Below, piece by piece: positions 41,327 to 49,430 of a DNA stretch of 51,152 nt. The DNA is from Betaproteobacteria bacterium (GTDB lineage Bacteria; Pseudomonadota; Gammaproteobacteria; Burkholderiales; SG8-41), in the NCBI GenBank assembly GCA_016192825.1, contig JACPTK010000079.1, forward strand, positions 1-51,152. Reading direction: 5' to 3'. The notes under the pieces are model-generated. The model searched no databases. It was given only the letters and a program-made list of their open reading frames with translations, and was not told where the DNA came from. The first letter of the stretch is position 1; each line of letters starts with the position of its first letter. Position numbers and translations under genes: made by a program.

Positions 41327-42289
41327 ATGGGCTCTGACAACACCGTACTGGTGACCGGTGCGAACGGTTTCGTCGGCCGCGCGCTCTGCGCTGTGCTCGC
41401 CGCATCCGACCGCGGGTTCCGCAGGACCGTCCGCGCACCCCATCCCGATTTCCCCGGCGCCGTCGCGGTCGGCGAGGTCGGCCCCGATACTGACTGGCGC
41501 GCCGCGCTGGACGGCGTGCATTGCGTGGTGCACCTGGTGTCGCGCACCCACGTGCTGCGCGAAACCGCGGCCGATCCGCTGGCCGAGTACCGGCGCATCA
41601 ACGTCGAGGGCACGCTCAGGCTCGCGCGGCAGGCGGGCGCGGCCGGCGTGCGGCGGCTGGTGTTCGTCAGCAGCGTGAAGGTCAACGGCGAGGCGACGGC
41701 GATTCCCTACACCGAGGACGACGCGCCGCGGCCGGAGGACGCCTACGGCCTCACGAAATGGGAGGCCGAGCAGGCGCTGGCCCGCGTCGCCGCCGAAACC
41801 GGACTCGAGGTCGTGGTGCTGCGCCCCCCCCTCGTCTACGGGCCGGGCGTCAAGGGCAATTTTCTCCGGCTGATGGAGTTCGTCGGGCGCGGAGTGCCGC
41901 TGCCGCTCGCCTCCGTCGCCAACCTGCGCAGCCTGGTCTACGTCGGCAATCTGGTCGACGCCATCGCCAGGGCGATCGACGCGCCGCAGGCCGCGGGGCG
42001 GACCTATCTGGTAAGCGACGGCGAGGATGTGTCCACGCCCGGCCTGGTGCGCGCGCTCGCGCAGGCGCTCGGCGTCAAGGCGCGCCTGTTTCCCTGTCCG
42101 CCCGCCGCGTTGAAGTTCGCCGCTGCGTTGACGGGAAAGAGCGCGGAGATCATGCGACTCACCGGCTCGCTGCAAGTCAGCACCGCGAGAATCCGGGATG
42201 AGCTCGGTTGGCGGCCACCCTTTACGCTCGCGCACGGGCTGGAGCGCACCGCACAGTGGCGCCTGGGCAAGGCAGACACCCACGCGTGA
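41327..42289 (+). CDS. WbpV-like NAD-dependent sugar epimerase/reductase
   Basis: A 320-residue SDR with VLVTGANGFVGRALC, VHLVSRTHVLRE, FVSSVKVNGE, the catalytic YGLTKWEAEQ (YxxxK), LRPPLVYGPGVKGNFLRLM and RSLVYVGNLVDAI. These features are common to WbpV/WreQ-type enzymes, which reduce UDP-4-keto-6-deoxy-GlcNAc to UDP-QuiNAc, and to UDP-GlcNAc 4-epimerases of O-antigen clusters. WbpV genes are usually next to the initiating transferase and WbpM, neither of which is in this window, so the assignment stays open. It starts the plus-strand group ending at 45655. Confidence 0.85.
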   Translation: MGSDNTVLVTGANGFVGRALCAVLAASDRGFRRTVRAPHPDFPGAVAVGEVGPDTDWRAALDGVHCVVHLVSRTHVLRETAADPLAEYRRINVEGTLRLARQAGAAGVRRLVFVSSVKVNGEATAIPYTEDDAPRPEDAYGLTKWEAEQALARVAAETGLEVVVLRPPLVYGPGVKGNFLRLMEFVGRGVPLPLASVANLRSLVYVGNLVDAIARAIDAPQAAGRTYLVSDGEDVSTPGLVRALAQALGVKARLFPCPPAALKFAAALTGKSAEIMRLTGSLQVSTARIRDELGWRPPFTLAHGLERTAQWRLGKADTHA

Positions 42290-42323
42290 CCGGCGAGCGA
42301 ACTTCGGCGGCGAAGACCGTGGT

Positions 42324-43568
42324 ATGTTGATGCGCATGGAGAATCAGGCGCTCACGAAGCTCCAGGAAGGCATCGAGAAGACCGGACGCTTTTCCGCCAT
42401 CGCGCTGGGGTTTTCCATCCCGGTGTCGGTTGCGCTGGACAACGTTCTTCTATTCGTCATCCTGCTCTGCTATCTCGCCGGCGGCCGCTACCGGGAGAAA
42501 GGCATCGCGATTGCGTCCAACCCCGTCGTGACGGCAGCCCTTGCCCTGTTTGGCATGATCGCGCTGGCCGCCGCCTACGGCCCGGCAACCCGGAGCGAGG
42601 CGGCCCATTACTTGTTGAAGTACGTTGACCTGTTATTCGTCCCCGCCATCGCCGCGTTCTTCGGAAGCGCGCGCACGCGCGAGCTGGGTCTGTATGCCCT
42701 GGCCGCGGCGATCGGCTTGAGCGTGCTGCTCTCGTTGTCGTTCTTCGCCGGACTGCTGCCGCAGGCGCTTAGCAAGCCCAACGTCTTTGGATACCCCCTC
42801 GCCTTCAAGCACAATCTGACGCACTCGATACTGGTGGTGTACGGCGCATTCTTGTTCGCCCTGTATGCGGCAGAGTCGGCCTCCCCGCGCAAGCGCCTTG
42901 TTTACCTCGTGCTCGCGGCGCTGGCCGCGGCAAACGCGTTGTTCATGGTGCCGAGCCGTACCGCCTACCTGGTTCTCGGAGCTCTGGTGCTTTATGCCGG
43001 TTTCTCCTGGTGGCGCTGGAGGGGCCTGCTGTGGGCGATCCCGGCTGCGGCGCTCGCCGCAACCATTGCGTTCAGCGCCTCGGATTGGGCGCGCGACCGC
43101 CTCGACCTGACGCTCCAGGAGTACTCCGCCTCGGATCCCTCGGTCGCCGCGAGACAGGACAGCTCCGTCGGGATGCGGCTCGAGTTCTACCGCAATTCGC
43201 TCGCCATCGTGCGCGAGCACCCGTTCGCCGGGGTGGGCACCGGCGGATTTCCCGGGGCCTACGCGGAGCAGGTGAAGGGAACGGGCATGTCGCTCACGCA
43301 GAATCCCCACAATGAATACCTGTTGCTCATGGCCCAGACCGGGGTCATCGGGCTCGTGCTGTTCCTGTATCTCCTGTGGCGGCAGTGGCAACTGGCGCCG
43401 CGGCTTCCCGTCTTGGAATCCCATCTCGCGCGGGGCCTCGTCGTCATGGTCGCGGTCGGCTGTCTCTTCAACTCTTTCCTGCTCGACCATACCGAGGGCC
43501 TGCTCTACGCCTGGCTCACGGGCCTGCTCTTCGGCGGGCTGAAGGTAGACAGGGGTTCGGCAACTTAG
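42324..43568 (+). CDS. O-antigen ligase (WaaL/Wzy_C family) membrane protein
   Basis: About 414 residues, some 10-12 membrane helices. The periplasmic loop signature LTQNPHNEYLLLMAQTGVIG near the C-terminus is diagnostic of the O-antigen ligase/polymerase (Wzy_C) family; a basic stretch (SVGMRLEFYRNSLAIVREH) precedes it, as is usual. It either transfers polymer to lipid A-core (WaaL) or polymerises repeat units. Three in-frame ATGs (42324, 42330, 42336) are close together; the first is used. It lies between the WbpV-like gene and core-type transferases, which favours ligase. Confidence 0.87.
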   Translation: MLMRMENQALTKLQEGIEKTGRFSAIALGFSIPVSVALDNVLLFVILLCYLAGGRYREKGIAIASNPVVTAALALFGMIALAAAYGPATRSEAAHYLLKYVDLLFVPAIAAFFGSARTRELGLYALAAAIGLSVLLSLSFFAGLLPQALSKPNVFGYPLAFKHNLTHSILVVYGAFLFALYAAESASPRKRLVYLVLAALAAANALFMVPSRTAYLVLGALVLYAGFSWWRWRGLLWAIPAAALAATIAFSASDWARDRLDLTLQEYSASDPSVAARQDSSVGMRLEFYRNSLAIVREHPFAGVGTGGFPGAYAEQVKGTGMSLTQNPHNEYLLLMAQTGVIGLVLFLYLLWRQWQLAPRLPVLESHLARGLVVMVAVGCLFNSFLLDHTEGLLYAWLTGLLFGGLKVDRGSAT

Positions 43569-43759
43569 CATTCGAGAATTGGTAAGATGCGATACGCCAT
43601 CCGTTCATGTAATCGCGCGAATGCGAACTCGCCGACCTGCCCCCACGGGGCCGCTTTTCCGAACTCAACGGATGAAAAGCGTCACCGGTCGGTGCGTGAA
43701 CTTCGAAACCGGCTGCAACGCCAGCGGTTCGTGATCCCGCGCCCGTCCGCCGTCGCCCC

Positions 43760-44524
43760 GTGACGCTTTCGGTCATCATCATCACCCGGAACAACGAGGC
43801 CACGATACGCCGCTGCGTCGAGTCGGTGGCGTGGGCCGACGAGATCGTGGTGGTGGATTCCGGCAGCGGCGATCGCACCGTGGAAATCTGCCGCGAATTC
43901 ACCGCCAAGGTCAGCCGGACGGCGGACTTTCCCGGTCATGGCCCTCAGAAGAACCGGGCGCTCGATCTCGCCACCGGCGACTGGGTGTTTTCCCTCGACT
44001 CCGATGAATGGGTCACGGCGGAGCTGCGCGCCGAGCTCGAGCGCGCCGTGGCCGCTCCCGGAGACAGGGCCGCGTTCATGATGCCGAGGCGCTCGAGCTT
44101 CTGCGGGCGGTTCATGCGCCATTCCGGGTGGTGGCCGGACTACGTCACGCGCTTGTTCCGGCGCGGCGCAGCGCGCTTCTCCGAGGACCACACCCACGAC
44201 CGGCTGATCGTCGAGGGCAGGCGCGGGCGGTTGAAGCCCCCCATCCTGCACGAAGCCGTCACCGATCTCGAGCAGGTGCTCGTCAAGGTCAACCTGTACT
44301 CTTCCAGCAGCGCCGCGCTGTTTCACCGGGACGGACGCCGGGCCTCGCTCCTGACGGCGCTGTTCCACGGCGGCTGGGCGTTTTTCCGCACCTACTTCCT
44401 GCGCCTCGGCTTTCTCGACGGCCGCGAGGGTTTCCTGCTGGCCGTGACCAATGCCGAGGGCTCCTATTACCGCTACGCCAAGCTCATGCTTCTCGCGGAG
44501 CGCGAGAAGCATGAAAAACAATAG
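43760..44524 (+). CDS. WaaE/KdtX-like family 2 glycosyltransferase
   Basis: A 254-residue GT-A transferase with LSVIIITRNNEATIRRCVES, WADEIVVVDSGSGDRT, GPQKNRALDLATGDWVFSLD and the DSDEW metal site, then RLFRRGAARFSED. It resembles the WaaE group, which modifies LPS inner core, and the C-terminal hydrophobic helix region (WAFFRTYFLRLGFLD) suits membrane association. The start is GTG 43760, needed to retain the first beta strand. The 191 bases upstream show nothing definite. One base separates it from the GT9 gene. Confidence 0.87.
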   Translation: MTLSVIIITRNNEATIRRCVESVAWADEIVVVDSGSGDRTVEICREFTAKVSRTADFPGHGPQKNRALDLATGDWVFSLDSDEWVTAELRAELERAVAAPGDRAAFMMPRRSSFCGRFMRHSGWWPDYVTRLFRRGAARFSEDHTHDRLIVEGRRGRLKPPILHEAVTDLEQVLVKVNLYSSSSAALFHRDGRRASLLTALFHGGWAFFRTYFLRLGFLDGREGFLLAVTNAEGSYYRYAKLMLLAEREKHEKQ

Positions 44525-45655
44525 ATGAAGAAATACGGCGATCCGGCGCTGCCGGCTTTCGCGAGCGGCGGATCGCCGCCGCGCAGCGTCCTCATCATCG
44601 TCACGCGTCGCATCGGCGACGTGCTGCTCGCCACCCCGCTCGCGCGCTCGGTCAAGCGGGCCTGGCCGGAAACGGCGCTGGACATGCTGGTGTTCGAGGG
44701 CACGCAGGGCGCGATCGACGCGAATCCCGATATCCGGCGCGTGCTCGCCGTGCCCGAGCGTCCCGGCGGCCTCGAGCATCTTGCGTTTGTGGCCGGGCTG
44801 GTGCGGCGCTACGACGTCGCGCTCTCCACCCTCCCCGGAGACCGGCCGACGCTCTACGCGTTTCTCGCGGGCCGGTGGCGCGCCGGGCTGCTCAACGCCA
44901 CGCCCAAGGAGCGCTGGAAGCAGCCGCTGCTGCACCGCTGGGTGCCGTTCGACAACTGGAACACCCATACCGTCCCGATGAATCTCGCGCTCGCCGGCGC
45001 GCTGGGCGTCGAGCCGCGCGGCGAGGTCGTTGTCTCATGGCGCGCGCAGGATGCTGAGCGGGTGGACGCGCTGCTCGGGCGCGGGTCCGCGCCGCCGCTG
45101 GCGGTGCTGCATCCCCACCCGAAGTTCAACTACAAGATGTGGCATCGCGCCGGCTGGCTCGAGACGGCCGGGTGGCTCTCGGCGCGCGGCCACCGCGTCG
45201 TCCTGTCCGGCGGTCCCGATCCCGCCGAGATCACCCACGTCGCCGGCCTTGCGCGCGCCATGCCCCCCGGCACCCTCAACCTCGCTGGCCGCCTGTCGCT
45301 GGCCCAGTCCGGCTGCCTGGTCTCCCGCGCCGCCGTCTTTCTGGGCCCGGACACGGCGCTCACGCACATGGCGGCGGCGCTGGGCGTCCCGACCGTCGCG
45401 CTCTACGGACCGACCGACCCGGTCAAGTGGGGCCCGTGGCCGAAGGGCCACGCCCCTACCGCCAACCCGTGGCGGCGACTGGGGCGTCAGGCCGCGGGAC
45501 GCGTCAGCCTGGTCCAGGGCAACGCGCCCTGCGCGCCGTGCCACAAGGAAGGCTGCGAGCGGAACGTGGAGAGCTACAGCGACTGCCTGCAGCAACTACC
45601 GGCGGCGCGAGTCATTGCCGAGATCGCGCAATTGCTCGATCAGGGGAAATCGTGA
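44525..45655 (+). CDS. Heptosyltransferase-like family 9 glycosyltransferase
   Basis: A 376-residue GT-B protein of the WaaC/WaaF/WaaQ family. It has VLIIVTRRIGDVLLATPLARS at the start of the first Rossmann domain, LAVLHPHPKFNYKMW and GHRVVLSGGPDP. The donor region FLGPDTALTHMAAALGVPTV follows, then ALYGPTDPVKWGP. Such enzymes usually transfer heptose from ADP-heptose to LPS core. It starts directly after the WaaE-like stop. Its stop codon lies inside the first unit of the 15-bp repeat array at 45651. Confidence 0.88.
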   Translation: MKKYGDPALPAFASGGSPPRSVLIIVTRRIGDVLLATPLARSVKRAWPETALDMLVFEGTQGAIDANPDIRRVLAVPERPGGLEHLAFVAGLVRRYDVALSTLPGDRPTLYAFLAGRWRAGLLNATPKERWKQPLLHRWVPFDNWNTHTVPMNLALAGALGVEPRGEVVVSWRAQDAERVDALLGRGSAPPLAVLHPHPKFNYKMWHRAGWLETAGWLSARGHRVVLSGGPDPAEITHVAGLARAMPPGTLNLAGRLSLAQSGCLVSRAAVFLGPDTALTHMAAALGVPTVALYGPTDPVKWGPWPKGHAPTANPWRRLGRQAAGRVSLVQGNAPCAPCHKEGCERNVESYSDCLQQLPAARVIAEIAQLLDQGKS

Positions 45656-45701
45656 CGTGATGAAGCGTGACATGGTGCTACGTGACATGATCAGGCGTGA
45701 C
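45651..45701 (+). repeat. 15-bp tandem array, left arm of an inverted pair
   Basis: CGTGAC recurs at 45651, 45666, 45681 and 45696, exactly 15 bases apart, with partly conserved ATGGTGCTA/ATGATCAGG spacers. The array overlaps the end of the GT9 gene. Bases 45665-45687 are perfectly complementary to 45918-45940. Confidence 0.85.
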
Positions 45702-45703
45702 CT

Positions 45704-45737
45704 AGGAGTTTGTCGGACTTGGCTCCGACAAACTCCT
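45704..45737. repeat. REP-like palindrome between convergent genes
   Basis: Perfect 14-bp arms AGGAGTTTGTCGGA and its complement around CTTGGC. It is followed by TTATGCAAAACCGCCTGC, as at 35045, and by a half unit GACAGGCTGCT at 45841-45851, so it looks like a shorter or decayed version of the composite element at 35010-35215. It could terminate transcripts from both sides. Confidence 0.85.
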
Positions 45738-45903
45738 TATGCAAAACCGCCTGCACGAAAAGGGAGGCAAAAAGCAATGAAAACTTCATTTCGAGCCTAC
45801 TCGTCCGCCTTTTGCAGGGCAATAAGGGTCGCTATCCCGGGACAGGCTGCTAGTGAGGCGTTGATGGTGTCCAGGTGTTACTTCAAATAACACGCATTGT
45901 CGC

Positions 45904-45954
45904 GTCACGCAGCACCCTGTCACGTAGCACCATGTCACGCCCTTTCAGGTCACG
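45904..45954 (-). repeat. 15-bp tandem array, right arm of an inverted pair
   Basis: GTCACG recurs at 45904, 45919, 45934 and 45949, again exactly 15 bases apart, inverted relative to 45651-45701. It runs into the 3' end of the convergent methyltransferase gene. Confidence 0.85.
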
Positions 45955-46687
45955 CTTTTTCAAGCACGAGAATCAGCGACCGGCTGAACAGCATCGGCGC
46001 GCGGAACGCGTGCTCCCATAGCTGGCGGTTGCGTTGCCCGTGGCGCGTGTCTCCTCCTCCCACGAAGAGCAGCCGGGACGCGACCCAGGCAAAGGGAAGC
46101 AGCAGGAGATAGAGCGGCATCAAGGCCTTTTTCTTGTAGCGGTCCCCCAGTATTTTCTCGACACGCGCGCCGTGCTGCCCGAACAGGTAGCGCAATTGAT
46201 AGTAGGACAGCGGAAAGATGTGGCCCCGGTCGGCCGCGGCGCCCGGCGCGATCTCCGGCGCCGCCGCGGGGTTGAACTGGTAGGGCACGCCCGTGAACAG
46301 CTGGTGCAGCCTCGAATAGAGACTCATCACGTTCGGGGTCGAGACGACGATCCTGCCGCCCGCGCGCGTCACGCGCGCGAGCTCGCCGATGAGCCGCACC
46401 GGATCCACCAGATGCTCCAGCCCCTCCAGGCAGATCGCCGCGTCGAACTGGCCGTCCCCAAAAGGCAGGGGGCCAGCCATGTCCAGGTACTGGTAGTCGG
46501 ACCGCTCGCGGTTGATGTCACCGCACACCACCTCGTGTCCCATGGCGCGCAGAGCGTCCGCCAGCAGCCCGTTGCCCGCGGGAAGATCGAGGATCCTGAG
46601 TCCTTTCGGCAGCTCTGCGAAATGCCGCGCGACGACCTTCATGTAGCCGGTGAAGTTGGCGACATGGCTGAATACTTTTGCGTTCAT
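45950..46687 (-). CDS. Class I SAM-dependent methyltransferase
   Basis: A 245-residue methyltransferase with RILDLPAGNGLLADAL (SAM motif), CGDINRERSDY and AAICLEGLEHLVDPVRLIGE. The C-terminal part carries a hydrophobic segment (ALMPLYLLLLPFAWVASRLL) suggesting membrane association, so a lipid or lipid-linked glycan substrate is possible. Convergent with the GT9 gene across the 15-bp arrays; 92 bases after the GT39-like gene on the same strand. Last gene of the right-hand minus-strand group. Confidence 0.8.
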   Translation of the reverse strand: MNAKVFSHVANFTGYMKVVARHFAELPKGLRILDLPAGNGLLADALRAMGHEVVCGDINRERSDYQYLDMAGPLPFGDGQFDAAICLEGLEHLVDPVRLIGELARVTRAGGRIVVSTPNVMSLYSRLHQLFTGVPYQFNPAAAPEIAPGAAADRGHIFPLSYYQLRYLFGQHGARVEKILGDRYKKKALMPLYLLLLPFAWVASRLLFVGGGDTRHGQRNRQLWEHAFRAPMLFSRSLILVLEKA

Positions 46688-46779
46688 GGCACGGTGTTGG
46701 GGAGCATCACTGGACGTTTGCAGCGGACAGTGGACAGTTTACTGCCAACTGACGGCCGCCAACTGCCGCCGTGCCGCCA

Positions 46780-48198
46780 TCACCGGTTGCGGCTGGCGGC
46801 CCCGCACGCCGCCCCGCGGCAGAGCAGATACAGATTGTTGCCGCCCAGGCGGTACTCCGCGGCCATGCGCCCCAGCTTCGCATCCGGCGCATAGGACAGC
46901 ACAAACCCCGACTCCCACTGCGCGGGCGGAAACACCAGCGGCGGCGCGGGCAATCGCAGGAGGTCGAGGTGCGCGGTCACGGACAGTCCGCTTGCGCTCA
47001 CGTTGTTGGCATAGAGCGGCTGTCCGGCGGTGCGCTGCAGGATGTCGCGCGCGGCTGCTTCGTAGTTCCGGCCGCGGTAATGGCTCTGGTAATACGGAAA
47101 TACCGCCACCACGACGATCAGCTTGATCACGATCGCCGCGATCAGCCAACGCCGGGTGCTCGCGACGGCCGCGATGCCCGCGCTCCACAGCATTCGCGCG
47201 ATCACGAGACCCGCCAACGGGTAGAGCGGCATGAGGTAGCGGATCGAGCTTTGCGGCGCGAGCCAGTACGGCAGGTAGTTGACGAGCGCGATCCACAGCG
47301 CGATGCGAGCGTGGCGATCGTCCGCTTCCACTACGGACACGCGCCCCCGCCATGCATAGTACACGGCCAGGAACAATGCCGGCGCCAGCCGTGCCGCCGT
47401 ATCGAGCGGATAGGTGACGAGCTTCAGCGCGTATTCCGCCACCCCCTCGGGCGAGAGCTTGGCGAGGATTTCCGCGAACATGCGCGTCCCCTGGCCCACG
47501 TTGGAGGGCGTGAGCGCCAGCCATGCCGCGGGGAGCGCGGCGCCGAGCGCATGCAGGGCCCAGGACGACGGCGCCAGCAGAAACGACCGGTACTCGCGGC
47601 GCATGGCGAGCAGCGTGAGCGCGGCCGCCCCGTAGAACACGTACGCGGTGAACGCCTTGGTCATGAAGGCGCAGGTGAGCGAGCCGACGGCAAGCGCCAG
47701 CAAGCCCGCGCTGCCCCGCTCGCACGCGAGCCACAGGCAGGCCAGCGCGGCGAACACGAAGAAGGCGAACAGCGGATCCGCGTAGGCAAGCCAGCCACGG
47801 TAGAAGAAAAGATCGGCGAGCGTCAGATAGACCAGTGCCGCGAAAGCGGCGAACGCCGCGTCGCGGTAGAGCGCGCCGCATAACCACGCCAGCACCAGCC
47901 CGATGCCGACCGAAGCGACGATCGCGACGCCGCGCGTGACGCCGAGAACGTGCTCCCAGCCCAGCGCGCTCGCGAACGGGATGATCAGCCAGTTGAGCAG
48001 CGGGTTGTGCTTGAGGCTGCCCCCGTAGAGCAGTTGCTCCGCCCACTCGCCGCGGAACCACATCTCGAGCGAGGAAATCGGAAAGATCGCTTCCTCGCCG
48101 ACGTAATGGAAGCCCAGCGCCGGCAGGAAGCTCGCCGCCGCGACGGCGTAGAGCGCCCACAGAGGGGCGGCGCCCGGAAGACGGGATGCGGGGCTCAC
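46780..48198 (-). CDS. GT39/ArnT-like polyprenyl-phosphate-sugar glycosyltransferase
   Basis: A 472-residue polytopic membrane protein with about ten hydrophobic helices. After the first helix comes FHYVGEEAIFPISSLEM, an acidic pair at the position of the catalytic acid in GT-C/PMT enzymes, then GGSLKHNPLLNWLII and TKAFTAYVFYG. The C-terminal soluble part has cysteines (YLLCRGAACGAAS). It probably moves a sugar from undecaprenyl phosphate to lipid A, glycan or protein on the periplasmic side. It lies between the acetylation pair and a methyltransferase. Confidence 0.78.
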   Translation of the reverse strand: MSPASRLPGAAPLWALYAVAAASFLPALGFHYVGEEAIFPISSLEMWFRGEWAEQLLYGGSLKHNPLLNWLIIPFASALGWEHVLGVTRGVAIVASVGIGLVLAWLCGALYRDAAFAAFAALVYLTLADLFFYRGWLAYADPLFAFFVFAALACLWLACERGSAGLLALAVGSLTCAFMTKAFTAYVFYGAAALTLLAMRREYRSFLLAPSSWALHALGAALPAAWLALTPSNVGQGTRMFAEILAKLSPEGVAEYALKLVTYPLDTAARLAPALFLAVYYAWRGRVSVVEADDRHARIALWIALVNYLPYWLAPQSSIRYLMPLYPLAGLVIARMLWSAGIAAVASTRRWLIAAIVIKLIVVVAVFPYYQSHYRGRNYEAAARDILQRTAGQPLYANNVSASGLSVTAHLDLLRLPAPPLVFPPAQWESGFVLSYAPDAKLGRMAAEYRLGGNNLYLLCRGAACGAASRNR

Positions 48199-48254
48199 GG
48201 CTGATCGTGAAATGGCGGGCCGCCGCGCGCAGTGCCGCGGCCGGCGTGGCTATT

Positions 48255-49430
48255 CTATCGGTTCCCCGCGGTGAGGACAGCCGGGTTGTCGCGGAAGAAA
48301 CGCAACAGCACCTTGCGGTAGCACTCGGGCAGCGCATGGTGCGGGTCGACGAATTCGGCCGCGACGCAGCCGTAGCCCTCGGAGCGCCCCGCGTCGAGCA
48401 GCGGGATCCGCTCGCGTACGCTCCAGGCCGTGAGCGCGTCCTTCGTCGCGCGCAGCAGCGCGGCGCTGTGCGGCGCCCGCGCGAGCCCCTCCTCCACGCC
48501 CGGCGCGAGCGGCGGCAGCAGCAGCAGCACCGTTCCCCCCTGCGCCTGCGCGCGGCGCGCCAGCCGCGCAAGCCGCTCGAGCAACACCGGGTTCGGCTTC
48601 CCGCGGCCGTCCCGGAGCGCCGCCGCATACTGCCCGTTCCCGGAGACGGCCGCAGCCAGCACCCCGGGGGCGCGGCCCACGTCGAGCCGTTTCTGGTCGG
48701 CAAAGGTCGCGCTGCCGTCGTAGCGAAAGCCGTTGCACATCCCGCGGTACACCACGTCGAAATCGCGCGCGGGTGTCCCGTCGGCGCAGCGGTACTCCGG
48801 CCCCGCCGGCTCGAGAAAAACCTGGCGGAATGCCGCGGCCGGCGACGGCGCCTTCAGGACGTCGCGCGCGATGCCCGCGAGTATCTTCAGTCGGGGCGCC
48901 GACAGGGCGTCGGTCAGTTGCGCGAGCCCCGACGGGCGGGCCGCGGCGGCCTCGCGCTGCACGGCCTGCGGCGACAACTCGGCGCGCGCCGGCTCGCCGC
49001 GCTCGAAGACGAAACCCAATGCCCAGTCGAGCGGCACCACGAGCAGTCTTGCGCTTGCGCCCCAGCGCTCGACGATATACTCGGCCTCGCCGATCATCGC
49101 CCGCAACGCGTTTCCGCTTTGCGCGAAGTTGTAGCTCTTGAGCGGCGGCGGGAACGCGTCCTCGACGATCCCCATGGTGGTCGAGGAACCGAGGACCACC
49201 GTGTTGATTTCCCCGATGCGATCGTTCAGGCGCAGCGTCTTGAACGGCCGGTTGTACGAGATCGGCGGCGCGTAGGTCACGCCGCGGCGCGCCTGCTGCC
49301 ACTCGCTCGCGAGGCGGTTCCTGTCCGCGCCCAGGCTGTTGGCCGAGAGCTGGAGGTTGAGCCCGATCACGGGCGCGAGGAAGCCCGCGCACAGCGCGAG
49401 CACCAGCCATACGTAGGTCCGCGCGCTCAT
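48255..49430 (-). CDS. SGNH/AlgJ-like periplasmic partner of an MBOAT acyltransferase
   Basis: A 391-residue protein with an N-terminal signal anchor (YVWLVLALCAGFLAPVIGL). The SGNH-type nucleophile block is VVLGSSTTMGIVED (Ser at ~82-83) and the C-terminal DPHH (362-365) supplies the Asp-x-His pair. Such proteins take an acetyl group passed by the MBOAT protein and place it on a periplasmic polysaccharide. Its ATG overlaps the MBOAT stop (TGATG at 49430), so the two are translationally coupled. This supports a two-component O-acetylation system. Confidence 0.83.
   Translation of the reverse strand: MSARTYVWLVLALCAGFLAPVIGLNLQLSANSLGADRNRLASEWQQARRGVTYAPPISYNRPFKTLRLNDRIGEINTVVLGSSTTMGIVEDAFPPPLKSYNFAQSGNALRAMIGEAEYIVERWGASARLLVVPLDWALGFVFERGEPARAELSPQAVQREAAAARPSGLAQLTDALSAPRLKILAGIARDVLKAPSPAAAFRQVFLEPAGPEYRCADGTPARDFDVVYRGMCNGFRYDGSATFADQKRLDVGRAPGVLAAAVSGNGQYAAALRDGRGKPNPVLLERLARLARRAQAQGGTVLLLLPPLAPGVEEGLARAPHSAALLRATKDALTAWSVRERIPLLDAGRSEGYGCVAAEFVDPHHALPECYRKVLLRFFRDNPAVLTAGNR

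Noticed and set aside
45651-45954. CRISPR or insertion-sequence ends
   Set aside because: 15-bp periodic units are too short for CRISPR and there is no transposase between the inverted arrays.
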